Below, piece after piece: positions 23,630 through 31,619 of a DNA stretch of 32,196 bases (position 1 is its first letter; each line of letters begins with the position of its first letter). Below the pieces are notes generated by a model. It had not been told where the DNA came from. It saw nothing but the letters and a program-made list of their open reading frames with translations, and did no database searches. The position numbers were made by a program, and so were the translations under genes. This DNA is from an uncultured beta proteobacterium (lineage in GTDB: Bacteria; Pseudomonadota; Gammaproteobacteria; Burkholderiales; Burkholderiaceae_C), in the NCBI GenBank assembly GCA_903930255.1, contig CAIYYA010000262.1:1-32196 (forward strand), read 5' to 3'.

Positions 23630-24103
23630 TCAAGCGCCTTGCGGCCCGAACTGAAGCGATACCAGCATGTCGGCACAAGCTTCATCCAACGCATGAACCT
23701 TCATCGACTCTCCAGCACCGAGCACCACAAAGATGCTCTGATAAAAACCCTCTAGCAATCCCACCGTCCAGAGCAGATGCTCGTCGCCAAACGCCTCCGC
23801 AAGCGGTAGCGCCTGGTGCTCAATCTGAATATGGCCTTTCGACTCTGAAAAGCTGACCCAACCCCAGTTCAGTTGAGCCCAAAACTCATTCAGTGCTTCT
23901 TCAAGTTCTGACAAAGTCTGCACAGACTCAAAGCGCTCTTGAACATCCTTCGCAAAACGTTCACCCACTTTGAAAAAAAGTTGCCTCAGCGCTGCACTGT
24001 CCGCACTGGCGGTCAGTTCCAGAGCCAACGCGCGCAACACAGGTAACCATTGAAGCGAAACCTGTTGTCCCCGAAAATAATTTTCAAAACCGGCATTTGA
24101 CAT
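23630..24103 (-). CDS. bcsD: BcsD, cellulose synthase accessory subunit D
   Basis: The 157-residue protein matches the BcsD family in length and pattern: FRGQQVSLQWLPVLRALALEL near the start, then EEALNEFWAQLNWGWVSF (about 85-102), PLAEAFG, LEGFYQSIF and GAGESMKV. In Komagataeibacter, BcsD forms a periplasmic octamer that organises glucan chains. Here no signal peptide is present, as is usual for BcsD. ATG 24103 is preferred to the TTG two codons earlier because GAAAG lies about 8 bases upstream. It is first in the long minus-strand operon and divergent from ampG. A typical cellulose-crystallising subunit beside an inactive BcsA is notable. Confidence 0.88.
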   Translation of the reverse strand: MSNAGFENYFRGQQVSLQWLPVLRALALELTASADSAALRQLFFKVGERFAKDVQERFESVQTLSELEEALNEFWAQLNWGWVSFSESKGHIQIEHQALPLAEAFGDEHLLWTVGLLEGFYQSIFVVLGAGESMKVHALDEACADMLVSLQFGPQGA

Positions 24104-24276
24104 AAACAACTTTCAAGCACAATAACATTAACACAAATTAATAGCAGACTATAGTTGATTTTATTAGCTTTAGTGGACATTCGTTGCATCAAATCAACAA
24201 TACTTTGACGGCCTTTGCTGAGCATATGGCAAGCCAATTACTTAATTTTCTAACTGCCGCTTATGATTCTTCACCC
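24104..24276. promoter_or_regulatory. Divergent intergenic region between bcsD and ampG
   Basis: This 173-base AT-rich gap must hold the promoter of the nine-gene bcs-alg operon (minus) and probably that of ampG (plus). The part next to bcsD (24110-24180) is strongly AT-rich. I could not fix a convincing -35/-10 pair or operator on either strand. The open frame of ampG extends into the gap to a TTG at 24184, which I consider non-coding. Confidence 0.4.
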
Positions 24277-25611
24277 ATGACGCCAACCCCTAGCCCTACG
24301 CCTCCAAAAGCCAGTCAATGGTTTTTCACTTTACGGGTCTACCGCGAACCTGCTGCATTGCGCATGCTACTACTGGGTTTTTCAGCGGGTTTGCCACTTT
24401 TGTTGGTGCTGGGCACCTTGAGTTTTTGGTTGCGCGAAGCAGGCATAGACCGCACCACGATTGGCTACTTAAGTTGGGTTGGCCTTGCCTACGCCTTCAA
24501 ATGGGTCTGGGCGCCCTTGGTTGACAGACTACCCATTCCCTGGATGACCCGCGCCTTAGGCCGACGACGCAGTTGGCTATTATTGTCACAACTGACCGTC
24601 ATGCTGGGGCTGGTGGTGATGTCTTTCAACGACCCACAGCTGGCATTGACTCCCGTCGTCTGGGGAGCACTACTGGTCGCCTTCGGTTCGGCGACACAAG
24701 ACATTGCACTAGATGCCTTTCGCATTGAGTCTGCTGGTGCGCAAAAACAGGCCGCACTGGCCGCTACGTACCAGACAGGCTACCGCTTGGCCATGATCTG
24801 GGCTGGTGCAGGTGTACTGTGGATTGCTGCACGGGCGCAATCCAGTGCGACTGCAGGCTATGAGCACAATGCCTGGCAAAGTGCCTATTGGGTGATGGCT
24901 CTGAGCATGCTGCTGGGGATGCTAACTGTTTGGTTTTCTGCTGAACCGCAGCAACCGGTGCTGGCACCGGCAAAAAACCCACTGCAATGGCTCAGAGGTG
25001 CACTGATCGAGCCTTTTGCAGATTTTTTAAACCGCTATCGTTGGCAGGCCGTGCTTATTCTGGCGCTTATAGCGATCTATCGCATCAGTGATGTTGTCAT
25101 GGGCATCATGGCCAACCCTTTTTATGTGGACATGGGCTACAGCAAGGACGAAATTGCAGCCGTCACCAAAATTTACGGCGTCATCATGACGTTGGTTGGT
25201 GCTTTTGTAGGGGGGGCACTGGCCATGCGTCTGGGTGTCATGCGTGTGCTGATGCTCGGAGCCGTGCTGAGTTCGGCCAGTAATCTGCTGTTTGCGCTGC
25301 TGAGCGCACGCGGGCACGACCTGAATGGTTTGATTTTTGTTATTTCTGCCGACAATCTGGCCAGTGGCATTGCATCGGCCAGTTTTATTGCCTACTTGTC
25401 GAGCCTGACCAACGTCAACTATTCGGCGACCCAATACGCCCTGTTTAGCTCCATGATGCTACTGCTTCCCAAGTTTTTAGCCGGCTACTCTGGCCGCTAT
25501 GTTGACAGCTTTGGTTACGCTGATTTTTTTGTGGCAACCGCCCTGCTCGGTCTGCCTGTGCTGCTGCTGGTGGCCCTGGTTTCACGCATAAAATCAACTT
25601 CTAGCGCATGA
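24277..25611 (+). CDS. ampG: AmpG-like MFS permease
   Basis: The 444-residue membrane protein has 12 or so hydrophobic spans. It shows AmpG-family features: LRMLLLGFSAGLPLLLV, LSFWLREAGIDRTTIG, SWVGLAYAFKWVWAPLVDRLP and FGSATQDIALDAFRIE. AmpG carries GlcNAc-anhydroMurNAc muropeptides into the cytosol for cell-wall recycling. The start is chosen at ATG 24277 because family members have only a short polar N-terminus; ATG 24226 or TTG 24184 would add residues without similarity. No strong ribosome site supports any of the three. It is divergent from bcsD and apparently monocistronic. A role with the nearby polysaccharide locus is possible for a GlcNAc oligosaccharide importer but not indicated. 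Confidence 0.85.
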   Translation: MTPTPSPTPPKASQWFFTLRVYREPAALRMLLLGFSAGLPLLLVLGTLSFWLREAGIDRTTIGYLSWVGLAYAFKWVWAPLVDRLPIPWMTRALGRRRSWLLLSQLTVMLGLVVMSFNDPQLALTPVVWGALLVAFGSATQDIALDAFRIESAGAQKQAALAATYQTGYRLAMIWAGAGVLWIAARAQSSATAGYEHNAWQSAYWVMALSMLLGMLTVWFSAEPQQPVLAPAKNPLQWLRGALIEPFADFLNRYRWQAVLILALIAIYRISDVVMGIMANPFYVDMGYSKDEIAAVTKIYGVIMTLVGAFVGGALAMRLGVMRVLMLGAVLSSASNLLFALLSARGHDLNGLIFVISADNLASGIASASFIAYLSSLTNVNYSATQYALFSSMMLLLPKFLAGYSGRYVDSFGYADFFVATALLGLPVLLLVALVSRIKSTSSA

Positions 25612-25627
25612 TGAATAAGCTTAGACA

Positions 25628-25644
25628 GCTATATATTGTATAGC
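25628..25644. repeat. Short inverted repeat between ampG and the response regulator
   Basis: GCTATA (25628-25633) and TATAGC (25639-25644) are perfect 6-base arms around a 5-base loop. No T-run follows, so an intrinsic terminator is doubtful; a regulator-binding site upstream of the response-regulator gene is equally possible. Confidence 0.35.
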
Positions 25645-25720
25645 GTTAATAGCAGCCACTATTTACCTAACTTTACGCAGCCTTCATGCCCTTGATGTGC
25701 GCCATAACTAGACTTGTTAC

Positions 25721-26425
25721 ATGAACCAACAATTGCTGATGATCGAAGACGATACGCGTTTGGCCGCCATGGTCAGCGCTTATTTGGGGCAGTCAGGCTA
25801 CAACGTCACCCACGCAGGTGACGCAATCAGCGGTCTGCAAGCTTTGCAAACCAAGGAAGTTGATCTGATTATTCTGGACTTGATGTTGCCTGACCTAGAC
25901 GGACTTGAGGTATGCCGGCGCGTCCGTGCATTGCCTGGTGCATTGGCACAAACGCCAATTTTGATGCTCACAGCCAAAGGTGATCCGATGGATCGCATCA
26001 TCGGACTTGAAATGGGTGCCGACGACTACCTGCCAAAACCCTTTGAACCACGCGAACTATTGGCGCGCATTCGTGCTGTATTGCGACGCAAAAATGAACC
26101 GGCATCCCAATTCCACAAACACCTGCGCTTTGGCTCGCTCGAGATTGATCTGGACTCGCGCAGCGTCAGCGTTTCAGCACAGCCGTGTGATCTCACCTCT
26201 TACCAATTTGATCTGTTGGTGGCACTGGCTGAGAGAGCGGGCCGAGTGCTATCACGCGACCAAATCATGGAAGCCGTGCGCGGTCGTGAGCTCGATGCCT
26301 TTGACCGATCGATCGACGTGCACATGGGGCGCATCCGCGCAGCCATTGAAATGGATGCCAAAGCGCCTAAACGCATTCTCACCGTGCGTGGTGTTGGTTA
26401 TGTGTTTGCCAGACAGCAGGACTAA
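25721..26425 (+). CDS. OmpR-family response regulator
   Basis: The 234-residue protein has a receiver domain (about 1-120) with the acidic pair E9-D11, phospho-acceptor D53 in LIILDLMLP, Thr in LMLTAKG and Lys in YLPKPF. A winged-helix DNA-binding domain (about 130-232) has LTSYQFDLLVALAERAGRVLSRDQIMEAVRG and VHMGRIRAAIE....RILTVRGVGYVF. Pattern is closest to RstA/CpxR/OmpR types. The gene is followed after 2 bases by its histidine kinase. The signal and targets are unknown. Whether it controls the neighbouring polysaccharide operon cannot be read from the sequence. Confidence 0.93.
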   Translation: MNQQLLMIEDDTRLAAMVSAYLGQSGYNVTHAGDAISGLQALQTKEVDLIILDLMLPDLDGLEVCRRVRALPGALAQTPILMLTAKGDPMDRIIGLEMGADDYLPKPFEPRELLARIRAVLRRKNEPASQFHKHLRFGSLEIDLDSRSVSVSAQPCDLTSYQFDLLVALAERAGRVLSRDQIMEAVRGRELDAFDRSIDVHMGRIRAAIEMDAKAPKRILTVRGVGYVFARQQD

Positions 26426-26427
26426 GG

Positions 26428-27711
26428 GTGTTTAACAAACTTTACGTTCGCATCTGGCTCGCCGTGGTGCTAACCGTTGCGATCCTCACGTTACTGGTAG
26501 GTTGGGTTTGGCGTCTGGCAGCTGAACCGCCTTTGCGCGATGTGGTGATTCGTGACCCCACTGGTCAGATCATCGGCAAAGGTCGTACACGCTTGGGCGC
26601 TGGTGAAGAAATGGCTGGACAGCGTCGTCCAGACGGAGCCGCACCAAGACGTCGGTTTCGCCAAGAAAGTGTTGCTAGTGATGCAACAAGCAGCACCGAA
26701 GCGAGTCCAGCACCCGGCGGCAGCGCCACTGAATTCGTTGTCCACATGCACGATGGCCAGATGATGCACATGAACTTGATGCGAGCACCGGCCTCAGTTT
26801 GGAGTCGCCCGCCCTTCGGGTTCGCCTGGATGCTGGTTTGGGTCGGCATCGCCGTGGCGCTGGCGACCTATCCGATTGTGCGCAAATTGACACGCCGGCT
26901 TGAACATTTACAAGACGGCGTGCAGCAATGGGGCGCAGGGGATTTGTCTTTACGCATCCCGGAAACTGGACAAGACGAAGTGGCTTTTCTGGCCAAGCGC
27001 TTTAACCAGGCGGCGCAGCGCATACAAACCTTGGTGCAATCACATGAAGCACTGCTGGCATCGCAAAAATCGCTTTTGGCAAATGCTTCGCATGAACTTC
27101 GCTCGCCACTGGCACGTATTCGCATGGGCTTGGAACTCATGGGAGCACCGTCCTCGCCCGAATTCAAAACTGAAATTGCGCGCAACATCAGCGAACTCGA
27201 CCAGCTCATTGACGAGATTTTGCTGGCCAGCCGACTCGATGCACGTGAAGCTGACCTCGGCAGCATTGAGTCAGTTGACCTAATAGGGTTAGCCGCTGAG
27301 GAATGTGCACGTGTTGGTGCGGAACTGCTGCTGCAACCAAATTCCAGTGCTAGCCCCTGCACCGAACTGGCGGTGCCAGGGGTGAGCAAACTGCTACGCC
27401 GGGCAGTGCGCAATTTACTGGAAAACGCCCGCCGCTACGCACCACAAGAAATTACGCTCAGCCTGAGCCAAAACGCCAAGCATGCGGTGATTCGGATTTG
27501 TGATCGAGGCCCCGGTGTGCCAGAGAACTTGCGCGAGCGCATTTTTGAGCCTTTTTATCGCCTTCCCGGAGCCACCGAGCGCGACGGCGGTGTCGGTCTG
27601 GGTCTGGCGCTGGTGAAATCGATCGCGCAACGCCACTCAGGTCAGGTTCTATGCGAAAACCGACCGGGTGGTGGCGCCTGTTTTGTGCTTGAACTACCAC
27701 TGTCAATTTAA
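26428..27711 (+). CDS. Sensor histidine kinase, partner of the preceding regulator
   Basis: The 427-residue kinase has a membrane helix (about 8-30), a periplasmic region (31-130), a second helix (131-151), HAMP (152-205), and HisKA with phospho-acceptor H222 in ASHELRSPLARIR. The ATPase domain shows N box NLLENARRYA, G1 DRGPGVPE, F box IFEPFYR and G2 GGVGLGLALV. All catalytic boxes are intact. Start is GTG 26428 with AAGG just upstream overlapping the regulator stop region. The periplasmic part has an Arg/Pro-rich, poorly structured stretch (51-98) and a His/Met-rich strand (H106, M107, H108, M112, M113, H114, M115). The stop overlaps that of ligB by 4 bases on the opposite strand. Confidence 0.92.
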   Translation: MFNKLYVRIWLAVVLTVAILTLLVGWVWRLAAEPPLRDVVIRDPTGQIIGKGRTRLGAGEEMAGQRRPDGAAPRRRFRQESVASDATSSTEASPAPGGSATEFVVHMHDGQMMHMNLMRAPASVWSRPPFGFAWMLVWVGIAVALATYPIVRKLTRRLEHLQDGVQQWGAGDLSLRIPETGQDEVAFLAKRFNQAAQRIQTLVQSHEALLASQKSLLANASHELRSPLARIRMGLELMGAPSSPEFKTEIARNISELDQLIDEILLASRLDAREADLGSIESVDLIGLAAEECARVGAELLLQPNSSASPCTELAVPGVSKLLRRAVRNLLENARRYAPQEITLSLSQNAKHAVIRICDRGPGVPENLRERIFEPFYRLPGATERDGGVGLGLALVKSIAQRHSGQVLCENRPGGGACFVLELPLSI

Positions 27712-28556
27712 AACTTTTCCAGCGCCAATAAGCCAGTCGCGGTGTTTGAAATCGGAATATGGTAGTTGCTGTGCACCTTGCGAACGCCTGAACTTTCGCC
27801 CACGGTGAGCGCCGCGCGCATGGCCAGCCAAGCCAGCAACTCAACGCCTTGCGTGCCGGTTTTTTCGACCAATTCGTGGATGCTGTATTGCGTGGCCCAC
27901 TCGGGGTTGCTCAGCAAGCTTTCCATGAATTGCAGGTCAAACGTCTTGTTGATAAAGCCAGCGCGCTCGCCATCCAACTGGTGACTCAGGCCGCCTGAGG
28001 CTACAAAAGCGACCTTTTTGCTACTGTCCCAAGCCGCAACTGCCTCACCCACCGCTTTGCCAAGTGCATACACACGACTGGCTTTGGGCAACGGAAACTG
28101 CACCGTGTTGATGCACACCGGCACCACCGTCACTGGGTAATTGCCCTCCGGGTAAAACAGCTTGAGCGGCAACGAGCAGGCATGATCAACCAGCATTTCC
28201 TGGCAGGTGGTCACGTCAAACTCTTTGTCAATCAGGTGGTTAATGATTTGCCACGACAGGTCCAACTCACCGCGCAGAGGCTCCAGCGATGGAATGCCCC
28301 AGCCTTCGTCCGAATTGACGTATTGCGGCGCAGCACCCACTGCAAACGTGGGCATTTTGTCGAGGAAAAAATTCAGTCCGTGGTCGTTGTAAAACATCAC
28401 CATCACGTCTGGCTTGACCTGACCAAGCCACTCACGAATGGGCGGGAAGCCGTCAAAAAACGGCTTCCAATAGGGTTCTTGTTGCGCGCCTCTGTGGATT
28501 GCGCCGCCGATTGCTGGAATGTGTGAGGTGCCCAGGCCACCGATGATTTTTGCCAT
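27708..28556 (-). CDS. ligB: Protocatechuate 4,5-dioxygenase beta subunit
   Basis: The 282-residue class III extradiol dioxygenase has iron-ligand regions GTSHIPAIGG (H12) and YNDHGLNFF (H59), a catalytic-His region GGLSHQLDGERAG, and GEL-type acid segments. Length fits LigB/PmdB (about 285-300). Together with ligA it opens protocatechuate between C4 and C5 to 4-carboxy-2-hydroxymuconate semialdehyde, in the cytosol. It lies 28 bases after ligA on the same strand. No further genes of the 4,5-cleavage pathway (for example the semialdehyde dehydrogenase ligC/pmdC) follow; the kinase gene converges directly. Gallate dioxygenase or a related substrate is a possible alternative because alpha and beta are separate here. 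Confidence 0.9.
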   Translation of the reverse strand: MAKIIGGLGTSHIPAIGGAIHRGAQQEPYWKPFFDGFPPIREWLGQVKPDVMVMFYNDHGLNFFLDKMPTFAVGAAPQYVNSDEGWGIPSLEPLRGELDLSWQIINHLIDKEFDVTTCQEMLVDHACSLPLKLFYPEGNYPVTVVPVCINTVQFPLPKASRVYALGKAVGEAVAAWDSSKKVAFVASGGLSHQLDGERAGFINKTFDLQFMESLLSNPEWATQYSIHELVEKTGTQGVELLAWLAMRAALTVGESSGVRKVHSNYHIPISNTATGLLALEKF

Positions 28557-28584
28557 GTTTAACTTTCTAATGCTTTTTTAAGAA

Positions 28585-28938
28585 TTACAGCCCAGCTGCC
28601 ACCAGCTTGGCCTTGAACTCGTCTTTGCTCATGCCAGTTTGCTGTGCACCAATGTCTTGCATATCCAGACCAAAAATGCCAGCGAACTTGGCCAGGTAAT
28701 AAGCGTTGCCGCCCGCTGCAATGAGCTGCAGCACGTTTTTGGCGCGAATAGCAGCGGCCTGTGGTTCGGTCAGACTGTATTTGCGCATATAGGCTTCTTC
28801 GTCTTGCAAAAACGCCGCACGGTTATCTGCCGTGTTAAACGAAAAGCACATTTTGTTCAGCGCATAACCTTTTTTGGCTTGTTCGCCGTCAAACGGTGTT
28901 GTGCCCGGGATGGGGGGCAAGGAATTGCTAGAGGCCAA
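28585..28938 (-). CDS. ligA: Protocatechuate 4,5-dioxygenase alpha subunit
   Basis: The 117-residue small helical subunit has the pattern PPIPGTTPFDGEQAKKGYALN, KMCFSFN, YSLTEPQAAAI and AGGNAYYLAKFAGIFG, typical of LigA. It caps the active site of LigB. The start is TTG 28938, because AGGAGA sits 6 bases upstream. An in-frame ATG at 28983 would add 15 residues without similarity and lies over the ribosome site. It is divergent from the LysR regulator, which probably controls it. Confidence 0.9.
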   Translation of the reverse strand: MASSNSLPPIPGTTPFDGEQAKKGYALNKMCFSFNTADNRAAFLQDEEAYMRKYSLTEPQAAAIRAKNVLQLIAAGGNAYYLAKFAGIFGLDMQDIGAQQTGMSKDEFKAKLVAAGL

Positions 28939-28950
28939 GTTTGTTCTCCT
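28939..28950 (-). promoter_or_regulatory. Ribosome site fixing the TTG start of ligA
   Basis: On the minus strand AGGAGA (28950-28945) is followed by 6 bases and then TTG (28938-28936). No better start lies nearby in this frame. Confidence 0.75.
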
Positions 28951-28973
28951 GTTTTTAAATGGACAGGGGCGAG

Positions 28974-28986
28974 TATTTGACAAATA
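28974..28986. promoter_or_regulatory. Inverted repeat in the ligA/lysR divergent region, candidate regulator site
   Basis: TATTTG, one base, CAAATA forms a perfect 6-base-arm palindrome about 40 bases upstream of ligA and 62 bases upstream of the LysR gene. LysR proteins bind short interrupted dyads in such divergent gaps, so this is a plausible operator; it is not the classic T-N11-A form. Confidence 0.4.
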
Positions 28987-29048
28987 TTAAATAAAATAAA
29001 CGCATGTATTCAGATGTTATGCATGAGCAAATTTGATGAATCAGCACC

Positions 29049-29951
29049 ATGAACAAGTTCAATTACGCCGACCTTGACGGCCATTTGCTGCAACTGCTGG
29101 TGGCCGTGGTCGAAGTTGGCTCAATCACCGGTGCAGCCCAGCGTCTGGGCGTGACGCAGTCTGCGGTGAGCCACCTGCTCGACAAATTGCGCGCCATCAC
29201 CGGCGACGCACTGTTTGTTAAATCAGGGCGCGGCATTGTGGCGACAGCACATGCCGAACAGCTTGCAGCGAAAGCGCGAGAATTGCTCACAGGCATGGAG
29301 AATTTTGCTCTAGCCGGTGAGTTTGCTCCGGCACGCTGGCGCACCACCTTCACCATTGCAGCCAACGATTTTCAGCGCGATGTGCTGCTACCTCCACTGA
29401 TGCACCACCTGCGCGAACAAGCACCGGGCGTGCTGCTGCGCGTGATTGCATCGAACATTCCCAGCCTGGACATGCTGCGCCGGGAGCACTGCCAATTGGT
29501 CATCAGCCCACGTCCACCCGAAGGCAGTGACGTGATGCAAAAGCGCCTGTTTGAAGATGAGCCCCGTGTTTTTTTTGACTCAACCCAGCGCCAGGCGCCA
29601 CAAACCCAGGCAGACTATCTGGCGGCTGAGCACATCACTGTGGTGTATGAACCCAGCCGCTCGCTCGACCTAGACCAATGGCTGTTGCAGCGTGGCATAC
29701 AGCGCAACTTTCGCGTCATGGTGCCCGGTTTTGCTGGCTTGCCAGCATTCATTCGAGGCAGCCAATTGCTCGCAACAGTGCCAAGCTTGCTGCAAAACCA
29801 TCTGCTCAAGGATCTGGCAAGTGCGCCGGTTCCCGTGCCCTGCCCGAAGATGCCGATGTATATGATTTGGCACAGACGCTATCATGATGATAGTGCTCAC
29901 CGCTGGCTGCGTGAGCAGTTGAGCCAAATTTCTTGCACAATTCGGGCTTAA
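29049..29951 (+). CDS. LysR-type transcriptional regulator, probable regulator of ligAB
   Basis: The 300-residue protein has an N-terminal helix-turn-helix (about 12-70: LLQLLVAVVEVGSITGAAQRLG and TQSAVSHLLDKLR), then an effector-binding domain (about 95-295) with FTIAANDFQRDVLLPPL. It lies divergently to ligA with a 110-base gap, the usual position for a regulator of the adjacent pathway, sensing an aromatic acid or its ring-cleavage product. The start ATG 29049 gives the standard family N-terminus. The 178 bases after its stop (29952-30129) hold nothing I recognise. Confidence 0.92.
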   Translation: MNKFNYADLDGHLLQLLVAVVEVGSITGAAQRLGVTQSAVSHLLDKLRAITGDALFVKSGRGIVATAHAEQLAAKARELLTGMENFALAGEFAPARWRTTFTIAANDFQRDVLLPPLMHHLREQAPGVLLRVIASNIPSLDMLRREHCQLVISPRPPEGSDVMQKRLFEDEPRVFFDSTQRQAPQTQADYLAAEHITVVYEPSRSLDLDQWLLQRGIQRNFRVMVPGFAGLPAFIRGSQLLATVPSLLQNHLLKDLASAPVPVPCPKMPMYMIWHRRYHDDSAHRWLREQLSQISCTIRA

Positions 29952-30129
29952 CCTGAAGGGTGTCGACTGGTCGTTCATCTGTCAGTAAGTGCGGACATTT
30001 GCATGACATTCAAACCGTGCATGTCTATTTTTCCAGCTGCTCAGAAGCGACTTTGGCCACAACTCAAACCCGCCTGCGTTCGCATATCAAGGTTTCATTT
30101 TTTGGCCAAATCGGCTTTGCCCGAGTTGG

Positions 30130-30750
30130 TCAGCCAGAAATGACCGAAGACGAGGTGATGCTGGTTACAAGAACCTCGCTACTAAACAACTCAATGGCAG
30201 TCTTGGCCACCTTATTGGTGTCATAGTAGGCGTAGCCACCGACCCCAAGGGCACCAATCACCGGTGCATACCTAGCCACGGTTTTGCCAATGGCGCGCTG
30301 ACCCACTTTGATGCTAATTTTTGCAACCAAACTCTGCATCATGCGTAAACTAACCGGCCGCACCAAGAACCGCTCACCTGAACGCATGATGACATCGCGC
30401 AGTAATTGCGAGGCCGTGTGCTTGAAAAGGCAATACACCATTTGTTCTTTTGTCAGCGTCGCCGTTTTTCCATAGGTGGCAGCGATGTCTGACACCATTT
30501 GAGCCTGCACCCGCCATACGCCTACGGTGTCGGGCAAGAGGCTTAGGATTCCCAGGGGTCCGGGGATAAGGGCTGCACTACCGGAAATACCGGCACTGGT
30601 TCTGGCAGCGGTTCGAGCCAACAAGCGTGCCCGGACATCTGGTGTACTGCTTTCGTGTTCACTGGATTTCGGAACGGTCGATATCAATTTGAGAATGACC
30701 TCAGTCACACGACTACTCAATCCGGTGTGCATAGCGCTAATTTCATTCAT
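30130..30750 (-). CDS. EcsC family protein
   Basis: The 206-residue protein has small-residue-rich helices and the EcsC-family pattern: SAALIPGPLGILSLLPDTVGVWRVQAQMV (shown in part), then KHTASQLLRDVIMR and a hydrophobic VIGALGVGGYAYYDT near the end. The biochemical function of the family is unknown; it is often membrane-associated. Start ATG 30750 lies one base after the stop of the DUF924 gene, so the pair is coupled. The longer open frame to 30930 overlaps DUF924 and lacks family similarity. No terminator is evident downstream. Confidence 0.75.
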   Translation of the reverse strand: MNEISAMHTGLSSRVTEVILKLISTVPKSSEHESSTPDVRARLLARTAARTSAGISGSAALIPGPLGILSLLPDTVGVWRVQAQMVSDIAATYGKTATLTKEQMVYCLFKHTASQLLRDVIMRSGERFLVRPVSLRMMQSLVAKISIKVGQRAIGKTVARYAPVIGALGVGGYAYYDTNKVAKTAIELFSSEVLVTSITSSSVISG

Positions 30751-30751
30751 A

Positions 30752-31291
30752 TCAGAACGATGAACCCGGCATTTCCAAAAAGGCATGCTCCTGCGAAGTG
30801 GACGTTCGCCCCAGAATGGGATTGCGATGGGGAAATCGTCCGAATCGCTCAATGATGACCTTGTGGCGAATTTCGTAAGCCAATGCCCCTTCCATGCCTG
30901 GCTGTGAGTAAAGCCGCTCAGCCTGGTCATGAATCAGCTTCGATTCGCTGTGCATGTAGGGCATGTAGGCGAAGATGCGTTGTTCGACTGACAACTCCAT
31001 ATCTCGCCTAGTTGCGACCATTTCTTGTGCAAGCGTAAGCGCCTGAGGGTCGTGCACGTAAGATTTGGGAGTGTCACGGAACATGTTTCGCGAAAACTGG
31101 TCTAGCACAATGATTTCCGCCAACCGCCCCAGTGCTGTAGCTCTCCAGCCGACCAACTCGCCGCACGCTGCGGCTAGATGTATGTCACCAAAGCGTTCAC
31201 GCATGGCAGCATCCAGCTTCTCATCCTTGGCGAAACGTTGCCTGTCGTTGAGTTCTTGAAACCAAAAATTGATGATGTCCTGGGGTTGCAT
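30752..31291 (-). CDS. DUF924 family protein
   Basis: The 179-residue protein begins MQPQDIINFWFQELNDRQRF, the family signature. It continues with WRATALGRLAEIIVLDQFSRNMFRDTP, FAYMPYMHSE and the late FGRFPHRNPILGR. These proteins are alpha-helical and TPR-like, with no established function. Start ATG 31291 is supported by GAGG about 8 bases upstream; the open frame to 31426 adds residues that do not match the family. The product is full length. Confidence 0.88.
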   Translation of the reverse strand: MQPQDIINFWFQELNDRQRFAKDEKLDAAMRERFGDIHLAAACGELVGWRATALGRLAEIIVLDQFSRNMFRDTPKSYVHDPQALTLAQEMVATRRDMELSVEQRIFAYMPYMHSESKLIHDQAERLYSQPGMEGALAYEIRHKVIIERFGRFPHRNPILGRTSTSQEHAFLEMPGSSF

Positions 31292-31334
31292 TGGAATACC
31301 TCGTCTAGTGAGCCAAATCAAGTTTGATTTTGAC

Positions 31335-31619
31335 CTAAATGGAAGCACTTGTTCGTTGAATAGGATCCATGGACGGTAAAACCCAACGGGTACCCTGCTG
31401 CTCCATGCCGGCGGCGATTTGAGCATCCGGTATGCCGCTGCTCAAAAGTAACAAGGCAAGTTCATGGTCATGCCCCAAGGTTTTTGCGATTTTGCGCATG
31501 GCTGGCATGGATAAACCCAAACGCCCTTAAGGATTGATGCCAAACCGTTCCATGCCAGAAAGCTGGTCTGGGCGAGCATGCTGCTCAAGTAATTTGAAGG
31601 CAAAGTCAAGTTGACTCAT
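31335..31619 (-). pseudogene. Decayed AlkD-like DNA-alkylation-repair gene remnant
   Basis: From ATG 31619 the minus strand reads MSQLDFAFKLLEQHARPDQL, then a segment ending GMERFGINP, then TAA (31529-31527). It continues in the same frame with LGLSMPAMRKIAKTLGHDHELALLL... to a stop at 31335. The pattern (GM.RFGI, then S.P..R.LAK.LG.DH.LA..LW.SGI..A...AGM) matches the N-terminal repeats of AlkD/HEAT-type repair proteins, which are about 230 residues. Here an in-frame stop interrupts it and everything after about 90 codons is missing. The last 20 or so residues no longer match. It is probably non-functional. Confidence 0.65.

Noticed and set aside
25209..25217. G7 run in ampG, and similar G7-G8 runs at 2900-2906, 13218-13225, 14427-14433 and 20467-20474, as extra phase-variation tracts
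   Set aside because: These arise from ordinary Gly-Gly or Trp-Gly-Gly codons and are too short to treat as switches without population data; only the G11 run in bcsB stands out.
25628..25644. Intrinsic terminator of ampG
   Set aside because: The hairpin is short and AT-rich and lacks a following T-run; kept only as an inverted repeat.
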